Assembly: GCF_000016285.1 (NCBI RefSeq)
Contig: NC_011988.1
Coordinates: 62,001-126,000 of the forward strand
Length of the DNA stretch: 64,000 nucleotides
Direction of reading: 5' to 3'
DNA from: Allorhizobium ampelinum S4
GTDB taxonomy: Bacteria > Pseudomonadota > Alphaproteobacteria > Rhizobiales > Rhizobiaceae
This document shows, one piece after another, positions 8,719 through 16,446 of this stretch. Below the pieces are notes generated by a model, which was not told where the DNA came from, did no database searches, and saw nothing but the letters and a program-made list of their open reading frames with translations. How positions within the stretch are numbered: position 1 is the first letter of the stretch; each line of letters begins with the position of its first letter. Made by a program: the position numbers and the translations under genes.

Positions 8719-9237
8719 ATGTTGAACCAAGCACGAGCCTCCGCTGAGCATCTCAGCCCTCACGACCAGGCGGAATTTCGCCGCGCGCTGGGTCACTATC
8801 CTACCGGCGTGTGCATTGTGACTGCGCACCATGACAATAAGCCGATTGGCATGACAATTGGCTCATTCACGTCGGTGTCATTGGACCCACCGCTTGTTGG
8901 TTTCTTACCTGCGCATAGCTCGCAAACCTGGCCGTTGATCGCGAAAGCTGGCGCATTCTGCGTGAATATTCTGGCCGATGATCAATCCGATCTTCCAGGG
9001 CGGTTTGCGAAACGGGATGCCGATCGCTTTCAGGATATTGCGCACAGCCGTTCCAGCCTTGATCTGCCGGTATTCGACGGCGTTGTCGCCTGGATCGATT
9101 GCACCCTGCATAGCGCGCATGAGGCGGGAGATCACCTCTTCGTCATGGGCAATGTGCTCACACTGAGTGTGGTCCGGGATCGCCCGCCCTTGTTGTTCTG
9201 CCGTGGTGCTTTCGGTGGTTTTGTTGCCGGAACCTGA
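8719..9237 (+). CDS. Flavin reductase (HpaC/HsaB-like reductase component)
   Basis: A 172-residue flavin-reductase-like FMN-binding domain protein. Family landmarks are FRRALGHYPTGVCIVTA near the N-terminus, IGMTIGSFTSVSLDPPLVGF in the middle and GDHLFVMGNVL near the end. It should use NAD(P)H to reduce free FMN or FAD for the oxygenase encoded at 4801. The frame extends to 8626, but the ATG at 8719 with the upstream AACGAGAGG site fits the family start. Length is normal for the short-chain reductases. Confidence 0.88.
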   Translation: MLNQARASAEHLSPHDQAEFRRALGHYPTGVCIVTAHHDNKPIGMTIGSFTSVSLDPPLVGFLPAHSSQTWPLIAKAGAFCVNILADDQSDLPGRFAKRDADRFQDIAHSRSSLDLPVFDGVVAWIDCTLHSAHEAGDHLFVMGNVLTLSVVRDRPPLLFCRGAFGGFVAGT

Positions 9238-9279
9238 TGTGAAAAGCCTGGCACTTGATGTGAAATAGAAGGAACGAAA

Positions 9280-10179
9280 ATGACCTATTTAATTCGGCAG
9301 ATGGGACATGTTGTGATCTCCTCGCCTGATCCGCTTGGTGCGGCCAAAGATATTTGTGATGTGGTTGGCCTTCGTATCACGGAGCAGGACGGCGATACGG
9401 TCTATCTCTCCAGCAACGACCGCCATCACGAACTCACCTACATCAAGGGCGATGGCAAGGCCGTGGCCTGCGGCCTGGAAGCCGTCAGCGCCGACGCCGT
9501 GGACGAGGTCAAGCGTCGCGCTCTGTCCGACGGGCTGACCGTTCTCGACGATAAGCCGCTTGGAAAGCACTACGACAAGGCCGTGCGGATCGTCGCTCCA
9601 GGGGGGGCGATTTTCGAGGTGCATACGCCAATCGCCCGTAACCAGCCACGTCGGTATAACTATTCGACGCCCGGCGCCAGACCCCGCCGGATCGAGCATA
9701 TCAACGCATTCGCGCCCGATACTCATGCCTTCGGCGAGTTCTGCGCAAAGGTGCTGGGTATGAAGCTCTCGGACATGACGGGCGAAGACGGTTTGCGGTG
9801 GTACCGCGCCGAAGACGGTTTCCATCACACGATCGCGATGGGGCCGGGTGAAAGCGGGCTGCACCATTATGCCTTTGACCTTCACTCGCTTGAGGATCTC
9901 GCAGCCATTGCTGACAATCTCACCCTCAAGGACCGGGCGATGGTTTGGGGTCCGGGCCGTCACGGGGCCGGAGGCAATATCTTCACCTATTATGCCGACC
10001 CGCATGGTTGCCTGGTGGAAAATTCCATCGAGCTTGACCGCATCGACAATGACGCGACCTACGAGCCACGGACCTGGGATATCTCGGAGGGTCTGGCAGG
10101 ACGCTGGCTCAATCTCTGGGGCACGCCTCCCACACCCGGCTTCCTGCGTCCCGGCATAGCCTTTGATCCTAAGGTCTGA
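9280..10179 (+). CDS. Type I extradiol ring-cleavage dioxygenase (VOC family)
   Basis: A 299-residue two-domain vicinal-oxygen-chelate protein, the size of BphC/HsaC enzymes that cleave catechols beside the hydroxyls. Domain 1 begins MGHVVISSPDPLGAAKDI. Domain 2 begins RIEHINAFAPDTHAFGEFCAK. The expected iron ligands are visible: His140 (RIEHIN), a His at 195/196 (GLHHYAF) and Glu247 (DPHGCLVENSIE). With the oxygenase and reductase it forms a hydroxylate-then-cleave module. The exact catechol is not readable. A 42-base gap separates it from the reductase, so co-transcription is likely. Confidence 0.85.
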   Translation: MTYLIRQMGHVVISSPDPLGAAKDICDVVGLRITEQDGDTVYLSSNDRHHELTYIKGDGKAVACGLEAVSADAVDEVKRRALSDGLTVLDDKPLGKHYDKAVRIVAPGGAIFEVHTPIARNQPRRYNYSTPGARPRRIEHINAFAPDTHAFGEFCAKVLGMKLSDMTGEDGLRWYRAEDGFHHTIAMGPGESGLHHYAFDLHSLEDLAAIADNLTLKDRAMVWGPGRHGAGGNIFTYYADPHGCLVENSIELDRIDNDATYEPRTWDISEGLAGRWLNLWGTPPTPGFLRPGIAFDPKV

Positions 10180-10388
10180 TCGGGCAGCGCGAGGGACGAT
10201 TGATTGGCAGGCGTGGTCGGGAAAGAAGAGGCCTATACGTTTTGCGGTTACCCGGCTCGGCGATGGATTTTCTTGAGGCTTGTGTTGAGGAACACGGTAT
10301 CCGAGAGACGACCTATCATCATGCTGTGACTTAATATTGCTGCTGACAATGCTGGTCCGGAAACCTCGGATAGCAGCTTTTGGGTAAA

Positions 10389-10443
10389 CCCTTCCCCGCT
10401 ATTCGGGGAGGGGTGGCGGATCGACCAGCTCAGCGGTCGATCC
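10389..10443. repeat. Tandem intergenic palindromes (dispersed-repeat type)
   Basis: First hairpin: CCCTTCCCCG at 10389-10398 pairs with CGGGGAGGGG at 10404-10413, ten pairs with one G-T, loop CTATT. Second hairpin: GGATCGACC at 10418-10426 pairs perfectly with GGTCGATCC at 10435-10443, eight-base loop. Two adjacent GC-rich stems joined by GTGGC are the build of small palindromic intergenic elements in Rhizobiales genomes. No second copy is visible in this window. Confidence 0.6.
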
Positions 10444-10507
10444 GACCGAGGAGAAGCGTGCGCTGGGAGGCCGCACGCCACATTTAAATGAAGAGGAGGA
10501 GGAAGCC

Positions 10508-10687
10508 TTGAAACAGGCAACGATGACGCATGCCGTCGCTAATCCTGGGACGAATAGTCACTTCGACAACAATCGCCATGCTGAAGAACTGGGCGGAACC
10601 TTGTGTTCGACCGTTATTCGCTACCGAGCTAAAGGCGCCGCGCTTTTGTCAGACGTTCACCGGATGAAACAGCCGAAGCCATGGTAA
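10508..10687 (+). CDS. Possible small ORF with strong ribosome site (doubtful)
   Basis: A TTG-started frame of 59 codons follows AGGAGGAGG at 10493-10502, one of the strongest ribosome-binding sequences in the window. The predicted product has no hydrophobic stretch, signal or motif that I recognise. It could be a genuine small protein, the remnant of a larger gene or chance. Only the ribosome site argues for it. Confidence 0.2.
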   Translation: MKQATMTHAVANPGTNSHFDNNRHAEELGGTLCSTVIRYRAKGAALLSDVHRMKQPKPW

Positions 10688-10996
10688 CCCAGACCGCTGC
10701 GCTGGTGTTGGTCGAAAGGACGGCCAATCTTTCGGCATCCTCTGTCTCATCTTTCATACGCAGCGTTGCGATCATTGTTTCGATGATGTCGATCCCAGCA
10801 CTTGCGGGCGATCGGCGTCGGATCAGCATAGCCGTCATCGCTTCATAAGGACCATACGGGAGGTGGTCCTGATCGACTTATCAGTCTGCGTCACCGCTTT
10901 GTCGGAGGCTTCACCGCAGCACAGTCGCAATGAGGAGCAGTCAATCAAACCAAATGCAACGGAGTGAGCAGGTTCGATTCTTAGGGGAGGATAATA

Positions 10997-12346
10997 ATGC
11001 GAATTCTATACATGATCACTATACCGTTGCTGTTTGCGACGGCTGCTCCAGCTTTTGCCATCGATCCGGAGATCGGTACGCAAGAACCACCTTTTCTGGA
11101 TGGCCCACCGCCAGTCTATTCCGGCCCGCTCGCAGAAGCCGGACGGTGGCTTCATGAGAATGGGGTCGATCTTCGAATTGACTATATCAACATCGCTCAG
11201 AGCGCTTCTGCCTATGGCTTCAGAAAAGTCGGCTATGGATCGTTCCTCGTCGATCTGACCGGTAATATTACGCCTGATCTAAGGATCAGGCTCACTGAAG
11301 CGATCAATTTGCCAAACAACAATGTCACCGGCAACCTGACTGCCTTTCTTCCGCCGGTCACCGGCAATACCGACACAGCTCTTGCCCGCTTTTCAGTGGA
11401 AGCAGACTTTTTAGATGACCGCTTGACCATAGAAGCGGGCCGCATTGGACTGGCTCGTGACTTCTCGATCAGGGGCTATTGCAGTGGCATCAGTTGTATC
11501 AACGCAACCCAGGGCAAGAGCCTGAACCTTCCGGACGATGTGCGTTCCGTTTGGGGTGCGCGGGCAGCCTATAAGCTCACGGCAAACACGACGTTAGGGT
11601 TCGGTTTGATCGAGGATAATCCGGACAACTGGCAGAATGGCGACGGCTGGACTTGGGGATCTGGAGACGCCGAAGGCTATATCGCCGCTGCCAACGTTCG
11701 TCATATCGAAACCTTTATGGACAGTGACAAGCCGTTTAAACTTGAAGCCGGAGCCTATTTCCGGTCCACGCCCTATGAGGACACGCTTTACAACAGTGGA
11801 TGGGGGAACCCGACATACGGCGCGAATACCAAGATCGTCACGCATGACAGCGGAACGACCGCAATGTATGCGCATGCACGCAAGGTGGTTTGGAGCAGGT
11901 CTTCGGATAGTTTCAATCCGGAAAACATCGCGTTCTATGGCGGTATCCTACATTACTTCGGTGAAGGTCACGACTATCCATGGGAGGCCTATGTAGGCGT
12001 AGAATATTCGGGGTTCTGGCAAGCCAATCCGCTGGCGAGTATCGGTGCCTCTGCTCACTATATTCGCATCAGCGAGGAGCGAGCCGAGTACGAGCGCAAT
12101 GCCCGGCGGTTCTTCTCCGGCGTCGATCAGAGGCAGTCACAAGACATGTTCATGTTTGACGTGCATGGAAGCACAGGCCTTTTTGGCAATGGCATTCTCG
12201 ATTTTGGCGCGGCCTATATCGTTAATCCGAACTCTGCTTTCGCTGATTTTTCTACCTCAAGACAGAAGGATGGTGTCGTTATTTATGCGGCGCTCGCATT
12301 CGACTTGAGTACCGTCCTTGGGCTTTCTCCTCGGAGAGGACCCTAA
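10997..12346 (+). CDS. OprB-like carbohydrate/aromatic-selective outer-membrane porin
   Basis: A 449-residue protein with a signal peptide (MRILYMITIPLLFATAAPAFA, cleavage probably after AFA) and a long region of alternating beta strands rich in Gly, Tyr and Asn. Family cues are GRWLHENGVDLRIDYI near the start, WGARAAYKLTANTTLGFGLIE in the middle and a final strand ending in YAALAFDLSTVLG. This suggests an OprB-type porin. Its place among catabolic genes suggests it admits the pathway substrate through the outer membrane. AGGGGAGG lies upstream of the ATG. Confidence 0.7.
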   Translation: MRILYMITIPLLFATAAPAFAIDPEIGTQEPPFLDGPPPVYSGPLAEAGRWLHENGVDLRIDYINIAQSASAYGFRKVGYGSFLVDLTGNITPDLRIRLTEAINLPNNNVTGNLTAFLPPVTGNTDTALARFSVEADFLDDRLTIEAGRIGLARDFSIRGYCSGISCINATQGKSLNLPDDVRSVWGARAAYKLTANTTLGFGLIEDNPDNWQNGDGWTWGSGDAEGYIAAANVRHIETFMDSDKPFKLEAGAYFRSTPYEDTLYNSGWGNPTYGANTKIVTHDSGTTAMYAHARKVVWSRSSDSFNPENIAFYGGILHYFGEGHDYPWEAYVGVEYSGFWQANPLASIGASAHYIRISEERAEYERNARRFFSGVDQRQSQDMFMFDVHGSTGLFGNGILDFGAAYIVNPNSAFADFSTSRQKDGVVIYAALAFDLSTVLGLSPRRGP

Positions 12347-12442
12347 GCAAAGTCAGGGAACAGTTTTAACCTTTTTGCTTGACGAGGCGATAAAAAATAT
12401 ATTTTTTAGAATAAAATATTTATAATGGGAAGGGAGGTTCCT

Positions 12443-12475
12443 ATGACTTATATGATTTACCCCCAACTAGTGTAA
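12443..12475 (+). CDS. Possible ten-codon leader peptide
   Basis: A near-ideal ribosome site (GGGAGG at about 12432-12437) precedes an ATG that opens a ten-codon frame, MTYMIYPQLV, ending in TAA at 12473-12475. It lies about 120 bases before the acetoacetate-decarboxylase-family gene, downstream of an AT-rich tract and a TATAAT at 12421-12426. It may be a leader peptide or an upstream coupling frame. I see no clear attenuator helix. Chance cannot be excluded. Confidence 0.3.
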   Translation: MTYMIYPQLV

Positions 12476-12592
12476 TGCCACCCGCATTTTGCCAGCGCGG
12501 ATTGCGGAGACGTGTAGCCAGTTATCAGAGGCCAGTTGGATGGTTACGTCACCATTCAGAGGCATCTGTCATATGTGATGGGAGATCGATTT

Positions 12593-13489
12593 ATGGGGTT
12601 CAAATTCAATCAGGAGTTCCGCTATCGGATGCCCACGGTATTCGGGCCGGCCGTAGGTCCCCGCCAAAAGCCGGGCGGCGGCATGTGGGCGCTGGAAGAA
12701 ACCGGTACGATGAATGCCGAATGGATGGCTATTACCTATCGCACCAGTGCGGATAAGTTAGAGGCGCTTCTGCCTCCGGGGATGAGCTTGCGCGGTGAGC
12801 CGCTCATCAGTGTCTCCTGTGCCTGGTTCAAGAATCTTTATTGGCTGGCGGGGCGTGGCTACGGCATTTTGTCGATTGATTTCCCCGTAACCTATCAAGG
12901 CAAAACCGAGCGATTGGAAGGGTCTTTCTGCCCGGTTATCTGGGAGGGCGCTCCCGATGCGATCCTGACTGGGCGGGATGAAATGGGCTTTCCAAAACTG
13001 TTTTGCGACATGCCGGAAATCACCTGGGATAAGGAAAAAGCCACGGCATCCTGCGAAGCGTCCTGGTTCGGCTTTAAATTTTTCGACATTGCTCTTGGTG
13101 AAATGGAAGAGGATGACGCCCCGCCAAGCCTGCCTGGTTCCGGGGGTGGAGCGGCCATGTACTATAAATATGTCCCTCGGACGAACCCGTTTCAGGGTGG
13201 AGGAGCAGACGTCGCTTATATCACGACGCCAGCTCCACCGCCGGGGGCGGGCAAGCCGGATGCCATCAATTTCGACGGATACGAGTTCAAGCGCTGGCGG
13301 GCCAAGGGCAGCTTCAACTGGCACAAGGCAACGTTTGAACAGCTCCCGACAACCTTTCATATCGTCAACGCCGTGGCAGATATGCCGTGTTTTGAAATCG
13401 TCAAAACCGAAATGGTGGCCTTCTCAGGTCCGGGAATTGGCGTTTCGGTCAATAGCATTCGTCCCGTAGAGCCGGGTGATCAGGAATAA
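12593..13489 (+). CDS. Acetoacetate-decarboxylase-family protein
   Basis: About 298 residues from the ATG at 12593, eight bases after GGGAG. The frame is open back to a TTG at 12536. The stretch PDAILTGRDEMGFPKLFCDM matches the G-R-E-x-x-G-x-P-K core of the acetoacetate decarboxylase superfamily, in which a lysine forms a Schiff base. The YRTSADKLEALLPPGM segment also fits the family. Many members are not true acetoacetate decarboxylases but act as (de)hydratases or aldolases on keto acids. Just before the FAH gene it may process a ring-cleavage product. The specific reaction is unknown. Confidence 0.75.
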   Translation: MGFKFNQEFRYRMPTVFGPAVGPRQKPGGGMWALEETGTMNAEWMAITYRTSADKLEALLPPGMSLRGEPLISVSCAWFKNLYWLAGRGYGILSIDFPVTYQGKTERLEGSFCPVIWEGAPDAILTGRDEMGFPKLFCDMPEITWDKEKATASCEASWFGFKFFDIALGEMEEDDAPPSLPGSGGGAAMYYKYVPRTNPFQGGGADVAYITTPAPPPGAGKPDAINFDGYEFKRWRAKGSFNWHKATFEQLPTTFHIVNAVADMPCFEIVKTEMVAFSGPGIGVSVNSIRPVEPGDQE

Positions 13490-13499
13490 GGATAATAGA

Positions 13500-14354
13500 A
13501 TGAAACTGGCAAGATTTATTGTCGAGGGAAAGCCTCGGCTCGGTAAAGTCGTGGGCTCTGAAATCATTGATCTGAGTTCCGTGGCTCGTGAATGCGGAAG
13601 CTCAATGAAGGCGCTGATTGAGCGGTTGGATGAATTGAGACCGGCTTTGGAAGCGCTTGATAGCCCTTCTTTTGTGCTGGCTGATGTTCAGCTTGCTGCA
13701 CCAATCACGGATCCCAGGAAGTTTCTCGCCATCGGAATGAATTACAGGGCCCATGCCGAGGAAGCGGCGGCTGCAGGAATACCGACGCCAAAGTCACAAT
13801 TGTGGTTCAACAAACAGGTCACTTGCATCAATGGACCCTATGACGACGTGGTGCTGCCCAGCGTGTCCGAAAAGGTCGATTACGAAGCTGAACTGGGTTT
13901 CATCATTGGCAAGCGGTGCCGTCATGTGAAGCGCGAAGACGCGCAATCGGTGATCGCCGGGTATTTCGTTGCCAATGATGTCACCGCCAGAGACTGGCAG
14001 TTCCGTTCACCGACCTATACGCTCGGCAAGAGCTTTGATACCCACGGCCCCATCGGCCCCTGGATCACGACGGCGGATGAAGTTCCGGATCCGCACAATT
14101 TGACGCTATCCCTCTCTCTGAATGGCGAGGAAAGACAGCGCACGTCTACGGGCGATATGATCTACGATATCTGGGATCAGATTTCCTATCTCTCAACCGT
14201 TATGACTCTCGAGCCGGGTGACATCATCATAACCGGAACACCGTCCAATGTCGGGATTGCAACCGATACCTTCATGAAGCCGGGCGACGTCGTTCGCGTC
14301 GAAGTAAACGGGCTGGGTTCAATCGAAAACCGGTTCGTTGCCGAAGAGCGATAA
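13500..14354 (+). CDS. Fumarylacetoacetate hydrolase (FAH) family protein
   Basis: A 284-residue protein with the FAH C-terminal catalytic domain. Markers are KFLAIGMNYRAHAEEA, DYEAELGFIIGKRCRHV (acidic metal ligands), GYFVANDVTARDWQ and EPGDIIITGTPSNVG. Such enzymes hydrolyse or isomerise 2-hydroxy-dienoates or acylpyruvates using Mg2+ or Mn2+, and would suit cleavage of the extradiol product. The ATG at 13500 follows TAAGGA and lies ten bases after the preceding stop, so it is probably co-transcribed with the decarboxylase-family gene. A palindromic repeat about 50 bases beyond its stop may end the transcript. Confidence 0.88.
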   Translation: MKLARFIVEGKPRLGKVVGSEIIDLSSVARECGSSMKALIERLDELRPALEALDSPSFVLADVQLAAPITDPRKFLAIGMNYRAHAEEAAAAGIPTPKSQLWFNKQVTCINGPYDDVVLPSVSEKVDYEAELGFIIGKRCRHVKREDAQSVIAGYFVANDVTARDWQFRSPTYTLGKSFDTHGPIGPWITTADEVPDPHNLTLSLSLNGEERQRTSTGDMIYDIWDQISYLSTVMTLEPGDIIITGTPSNVGIATDTFMKPGDVVRVEVNGLGSIENRFVAEER

Positions 14355-14402
14355 TCCATCAACGTTGATCGGCAGATAGCCGATTGAGTTCCTCCTGCTT
14401 TT

Positions 14403-14439
14403 AGGGTCTGTCTGGTTCAACCTGAACCGGCCAGACCCT
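14403..14439. repeat. Dispersed palindrome (GTCTGTCAGGTT family), possible terminator
   Basis: The arms 14403-14419 and 14423-14439 match at 15 of 17 positions around the loop ACC. It is one of several copies in the window (about 6743, 25170, 40842). About 50 bases beyond the FAH stop, it would fold into a strong hairpin in the mRNA, but has only CTTGCAA after it. Confidence 0.7.
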
Positions 14440-14702
14440 TGCAACCGCACGACCCTATGTTAGCTGAGAAAGCAGGCCCTCTCTCCTCAAGCCCTGAATT
14501 CCTCCTGCGAAAACTACATACCGCCAGCCGACGCTCCCCCGTTGCTGTGGGCAGCACACCATGCGGCAATCTTTCCAGCAAGGGCAGTCCTGTGTCGTGC
14601 TCCAGACTGATGATCTGCCAGTTGATCACCGAGGCGGACATATTCAGTTTTTAAGCGGCTTCCCGGAAAGAACCAGCGAGGGCGAAGGCATCCAGCAGGA
14701 TT
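14440..14702 (-). pseudogene. LysR-type regulator N-terminal relic with in-frame stop
   Basis: Read leftward, the sequence encodes LDAFALAGSFREAA, then a TAA (plus-strand 14651-14653), then KLNMSASVINWQIISLEHDT followed by GLPLLERLPHGVLPTATGER. This is the LysR helix-turn-helix: the LEHDTGLPLLERLP-GV-T-GE pattern is diagnostic. The effector domain is missing and similarity fades where the palindromic repeat begins. The stop codon and truncation make this a decayed regulator gene. It may once have controlled the adjacent catabolic module or the deaminase. Confidence 0.65.
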
Positions 14703-14832
14703 ACGGAAGAGGAGATGAGTTGCATTTGGCGGCCCACCGTTTCATTTTCTCGAACGATAAAGCCGGAAAACTATGCTTGTCATTCGACTTTTCATCGCGC
14801 ACCTTCAAGCCGATTTTGCAAGGAGTATGACA

Positions 14833-15324
14833 ATGACATTCTCGCCCGTGACCGGTCTCGATCACGAATACTTCCTTCGTCTCAGCTTCAAGGTCGCGCT
14901 GAGGGCCCAGGAAACGGGCAACCATCCCTTCGGTGCTATTCTGGTCGGGCCGGATGGCGAAGTGCTGATGGAACAGGAAAACGCCTATAACCCGACGCGC
15001 GACATGACGGGGCATGCAGAACGAGTTCTGATGACCCGCGCCTCGCAAGCCTACACGCCCGAACGTCTGAATCAATGCACCATGTACACGTCAGCCGAGC
15101 CTTGTGCCATGTGTGCCGGTGCGGCCTATTGGGCTGGGATTGGGCGGGTGGTTTTTGGCTTGAGCGAGAGCCAATTGAAGGCGATGACAGGCAATCATCC
15201 TGAAAATCCGACACTCGACCTGCCATGCCGTGTGGTTTTCGAGGCGGGCCAACGCAGCGTTGAGGTTATCGGCCCTTTGCTGAGCGAGGAAGCCGCCAAA
15301 TTGCATGACAATGCCTGGCGTTGA
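14833..15324 (+). CDS. Nucleoside/nucleobase deaminase-family protein (CDA fold)
   Basis: A 163-residue zinc-dependent deaminase. The zinc motif is complete: H61-A-E63 (TGHAERV) with Glu63 as proton shuttle, and P-C91-AM-C94-AGAAYWAGI. The rest resembles guanine or cytosine deaminases and tRNA adenosine deaminase paralogues. The ATG at 14833 lies seven bases after AGGAG, whereas the one at 14827 is too close to it. The gene is convergent with a GntR regulator. Substrate is uncertain: free base or a small aminated heterocycle. Confidence 0.85.
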   Translation: MTFSPVTGLDHEYFLRLSFKVALRAQETGNHPFGAILVGPDGEVLMEQENAYNPTRDMTGHAERVLMTRASQAYTPERLNQCTMYTSAEPCAMCAGAAYWAGIGRVVFGLSESQLKAMTGNHPENPTLDLPCRVVFEAGQRSVEVIGPLLSEEAAKLHDNAWR

Positions 15325-15345
15325 TGGTGGGGATCTGTCTGGGGT

Positions 15346-16086
15346 TTACGTTGATGTGGGAACTGGCGATCCGGCTTGTGAAAGTGAATGACTGACGTTG
15401 CTTCCCGGTTTTGAAAAGAGGCCTTCAAAGGGGCCGTCTAGACGCAAAAGGAGATCACTCGTCTTGCGGAGATGCGCTTCAAGCCGGGAACATGCGAGTT
15501 CTGTGTCGCGCGCCAGGACGGCTTCAGCGATTTCAGCATGCTCAATGTCAACGTGACGGGGCTCTTTCATGAATGGGACCGCCATGCGTCTATATCGCTC
15601 GACCTGCCAGAACATGGAGTCGCGAAGCTTCAGCCACCAGCGACTATCGCATGCGAGAACCAAGGCATCATGGAATGCCGCATGAAGTTCAGTCCAGGCA
15701 GGACTAACGGTATTGCTGCCATCAGGATCAGACATCGAGGTATGGTGCAGTTGATGGCTGATGTCTTTGATATGACCTTCCCAGGCCAAAGACCCCTTGG
15801 CTATCGATCGGCGAAGGCAGCGAAGTTCGATTTCTATCCGTACCTCGGTCAAATCCTGTAAATCTTCGATCGAGATCGGGGTAACATGAAATCCGCGCTG
15901 AGCCTCTGCGACAACCAGACCATCTGATGTCAGACGCGCCAAAGCCTCTCGCACCGCCCCTGGGCTGACGCCAAGTTGCCGGCACAAAGTATCGATCTTG
16001 AGCTTCGACCCAGGGATAAAGCGGCCGTTGAGCAAGTCGTGGCGCAGAACCTCATAGGTTTCGAGGGTGCGGGATCGTACTGTCAT
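15346..16086 (-). CDS. GntR-family (FCD/FadR subgroup) transcriptional regulator
   Basis: A 246-residue regulator. The N-terminal winged helix includes YEVLRHDLLNGRFIPGSKL and LCRQLGVSPGAVREALARL. The helical C-terminal FCD-type ligand domain carries the expected acidic and His residues (LTEVRIEIE, HAAFHDALV). It is divergent from the importer gene at 16447, and a 14-base palindrome sits in the shared promoter region. It therefore probably controls the importer/glycosidase operon together with the IclR regulator at the far end. Ligand unknown. Confidence 0.88.
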   Translation of the reverse strand: MTVRSRTLETYEVLRHDLLNGRFIPGSKLKIDTLCRQLGVSPGAVREALARLTSDGLVVAEAQRGFHVTPISIEDLQDLTEVRIEIELRCLRRSIAKGSLAWEGHIKDISHQLHHTSMSDPDGSNTVSPAWTELHAAFHDALVLACDSRWWLKLRDSMFWQVERYRRMAVPFMKEPRHVDIEHAEIAEAVLARDTELACSRLEAHLRKTSDLLLRLDGPFEGLFSKPGSNVSHSLSQAGSPVPTST

Positions 16087-16446
16087 CGCAACACTTCTAT
16101 CTTATTTCGGTGAAAATATATTTTTCGAGGTTCTGTATATACAGAGCTAAAAGCACGCACAATCCGGAGGCCTTCATTGGTTTTTCTGATTCAGACATCT
16201 TTTTGTTTGTCACGAATTTGGTTGACCGCACGTTTCTGACCGAAACGACACTCAGCCAAACACGCTGAAGCTCCTCGCTAGACCGGTTCCGCCTTTTTGC
16301 CGGTTTGCTCGGTCCGTTGGGGCAATGCGGCTTTTTGTTTTGAGTTCGTGCATCACTGCTAACAGGCATTGACAGACTGCGATGTTCCGATAGTCTTTAA
16401 TTATGATCTGTATTGCGTAATTATAGAATAATAAATGGGGAACGTC
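16087..16446. other. Divergent promoter region, GntR gene and importer operon
   Basis: A 360-base spacer, AT-rich near the GntR start (a GAAAATATATTTTTC-like stretch) and holding the TCTGTATATACAGA palindrome. The importer gene is preceded by GGGGAA at 16437-16442. I see no small gene here. Confidence 0.6.
16132..16145. promoter_or_regulatory. Palindromic operator, probable GntR site
   Basis: TCTGTATATACAGA is a perfect 14-base palindrome 46 bases upstream of the GntR start codon. GntR/FCD proteins bind short palindromes with TGTATA-type half-sites, so autoregulation and control of the divergent operon are likely but inferred. Confidence 0.55.

Larger units (their letters stand above)
10180..10996. 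other. Long spacer between the dioxygenase and porin genes
   Basis: About 820 bases lacking any recognisable family. It carries two back-to-back palindromes (10389-10443) of the type dispersed between genes in rhizobia, a TTG-started short frame behind a very strong ribosome site (10508-10687), and a 69-residue leftward frame (10629-10838) with no recognised motif. The last 150 bases probably hold the porin promoter, with AGGGGAGG just upstream of the porin ATG. It may contain decayed coding DNA. Confidence 0.45.
14355..14832. other. Spacer with palindromic repeat and a LysR relic
   Basis: About 480 bases between the FAH gene and the deaminase gene. It contains a copy of the GTCTGTCAGGTT palindrome (14403-14439) and, on the minus strand, a broken LysR helix-turn-helix coding segment listed separately. 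The right-hand end should carry the deaminase promoter. The rest shows nothing else I can support. Confidence 0.6.

Noticed and set aside
10629..10838. Leftward 69-codon frame in the spacer before the porin
   Set aside because: Composition is not impossible for protein, but there is no motif, no strong ribosome site and no context. Left out rather than called.
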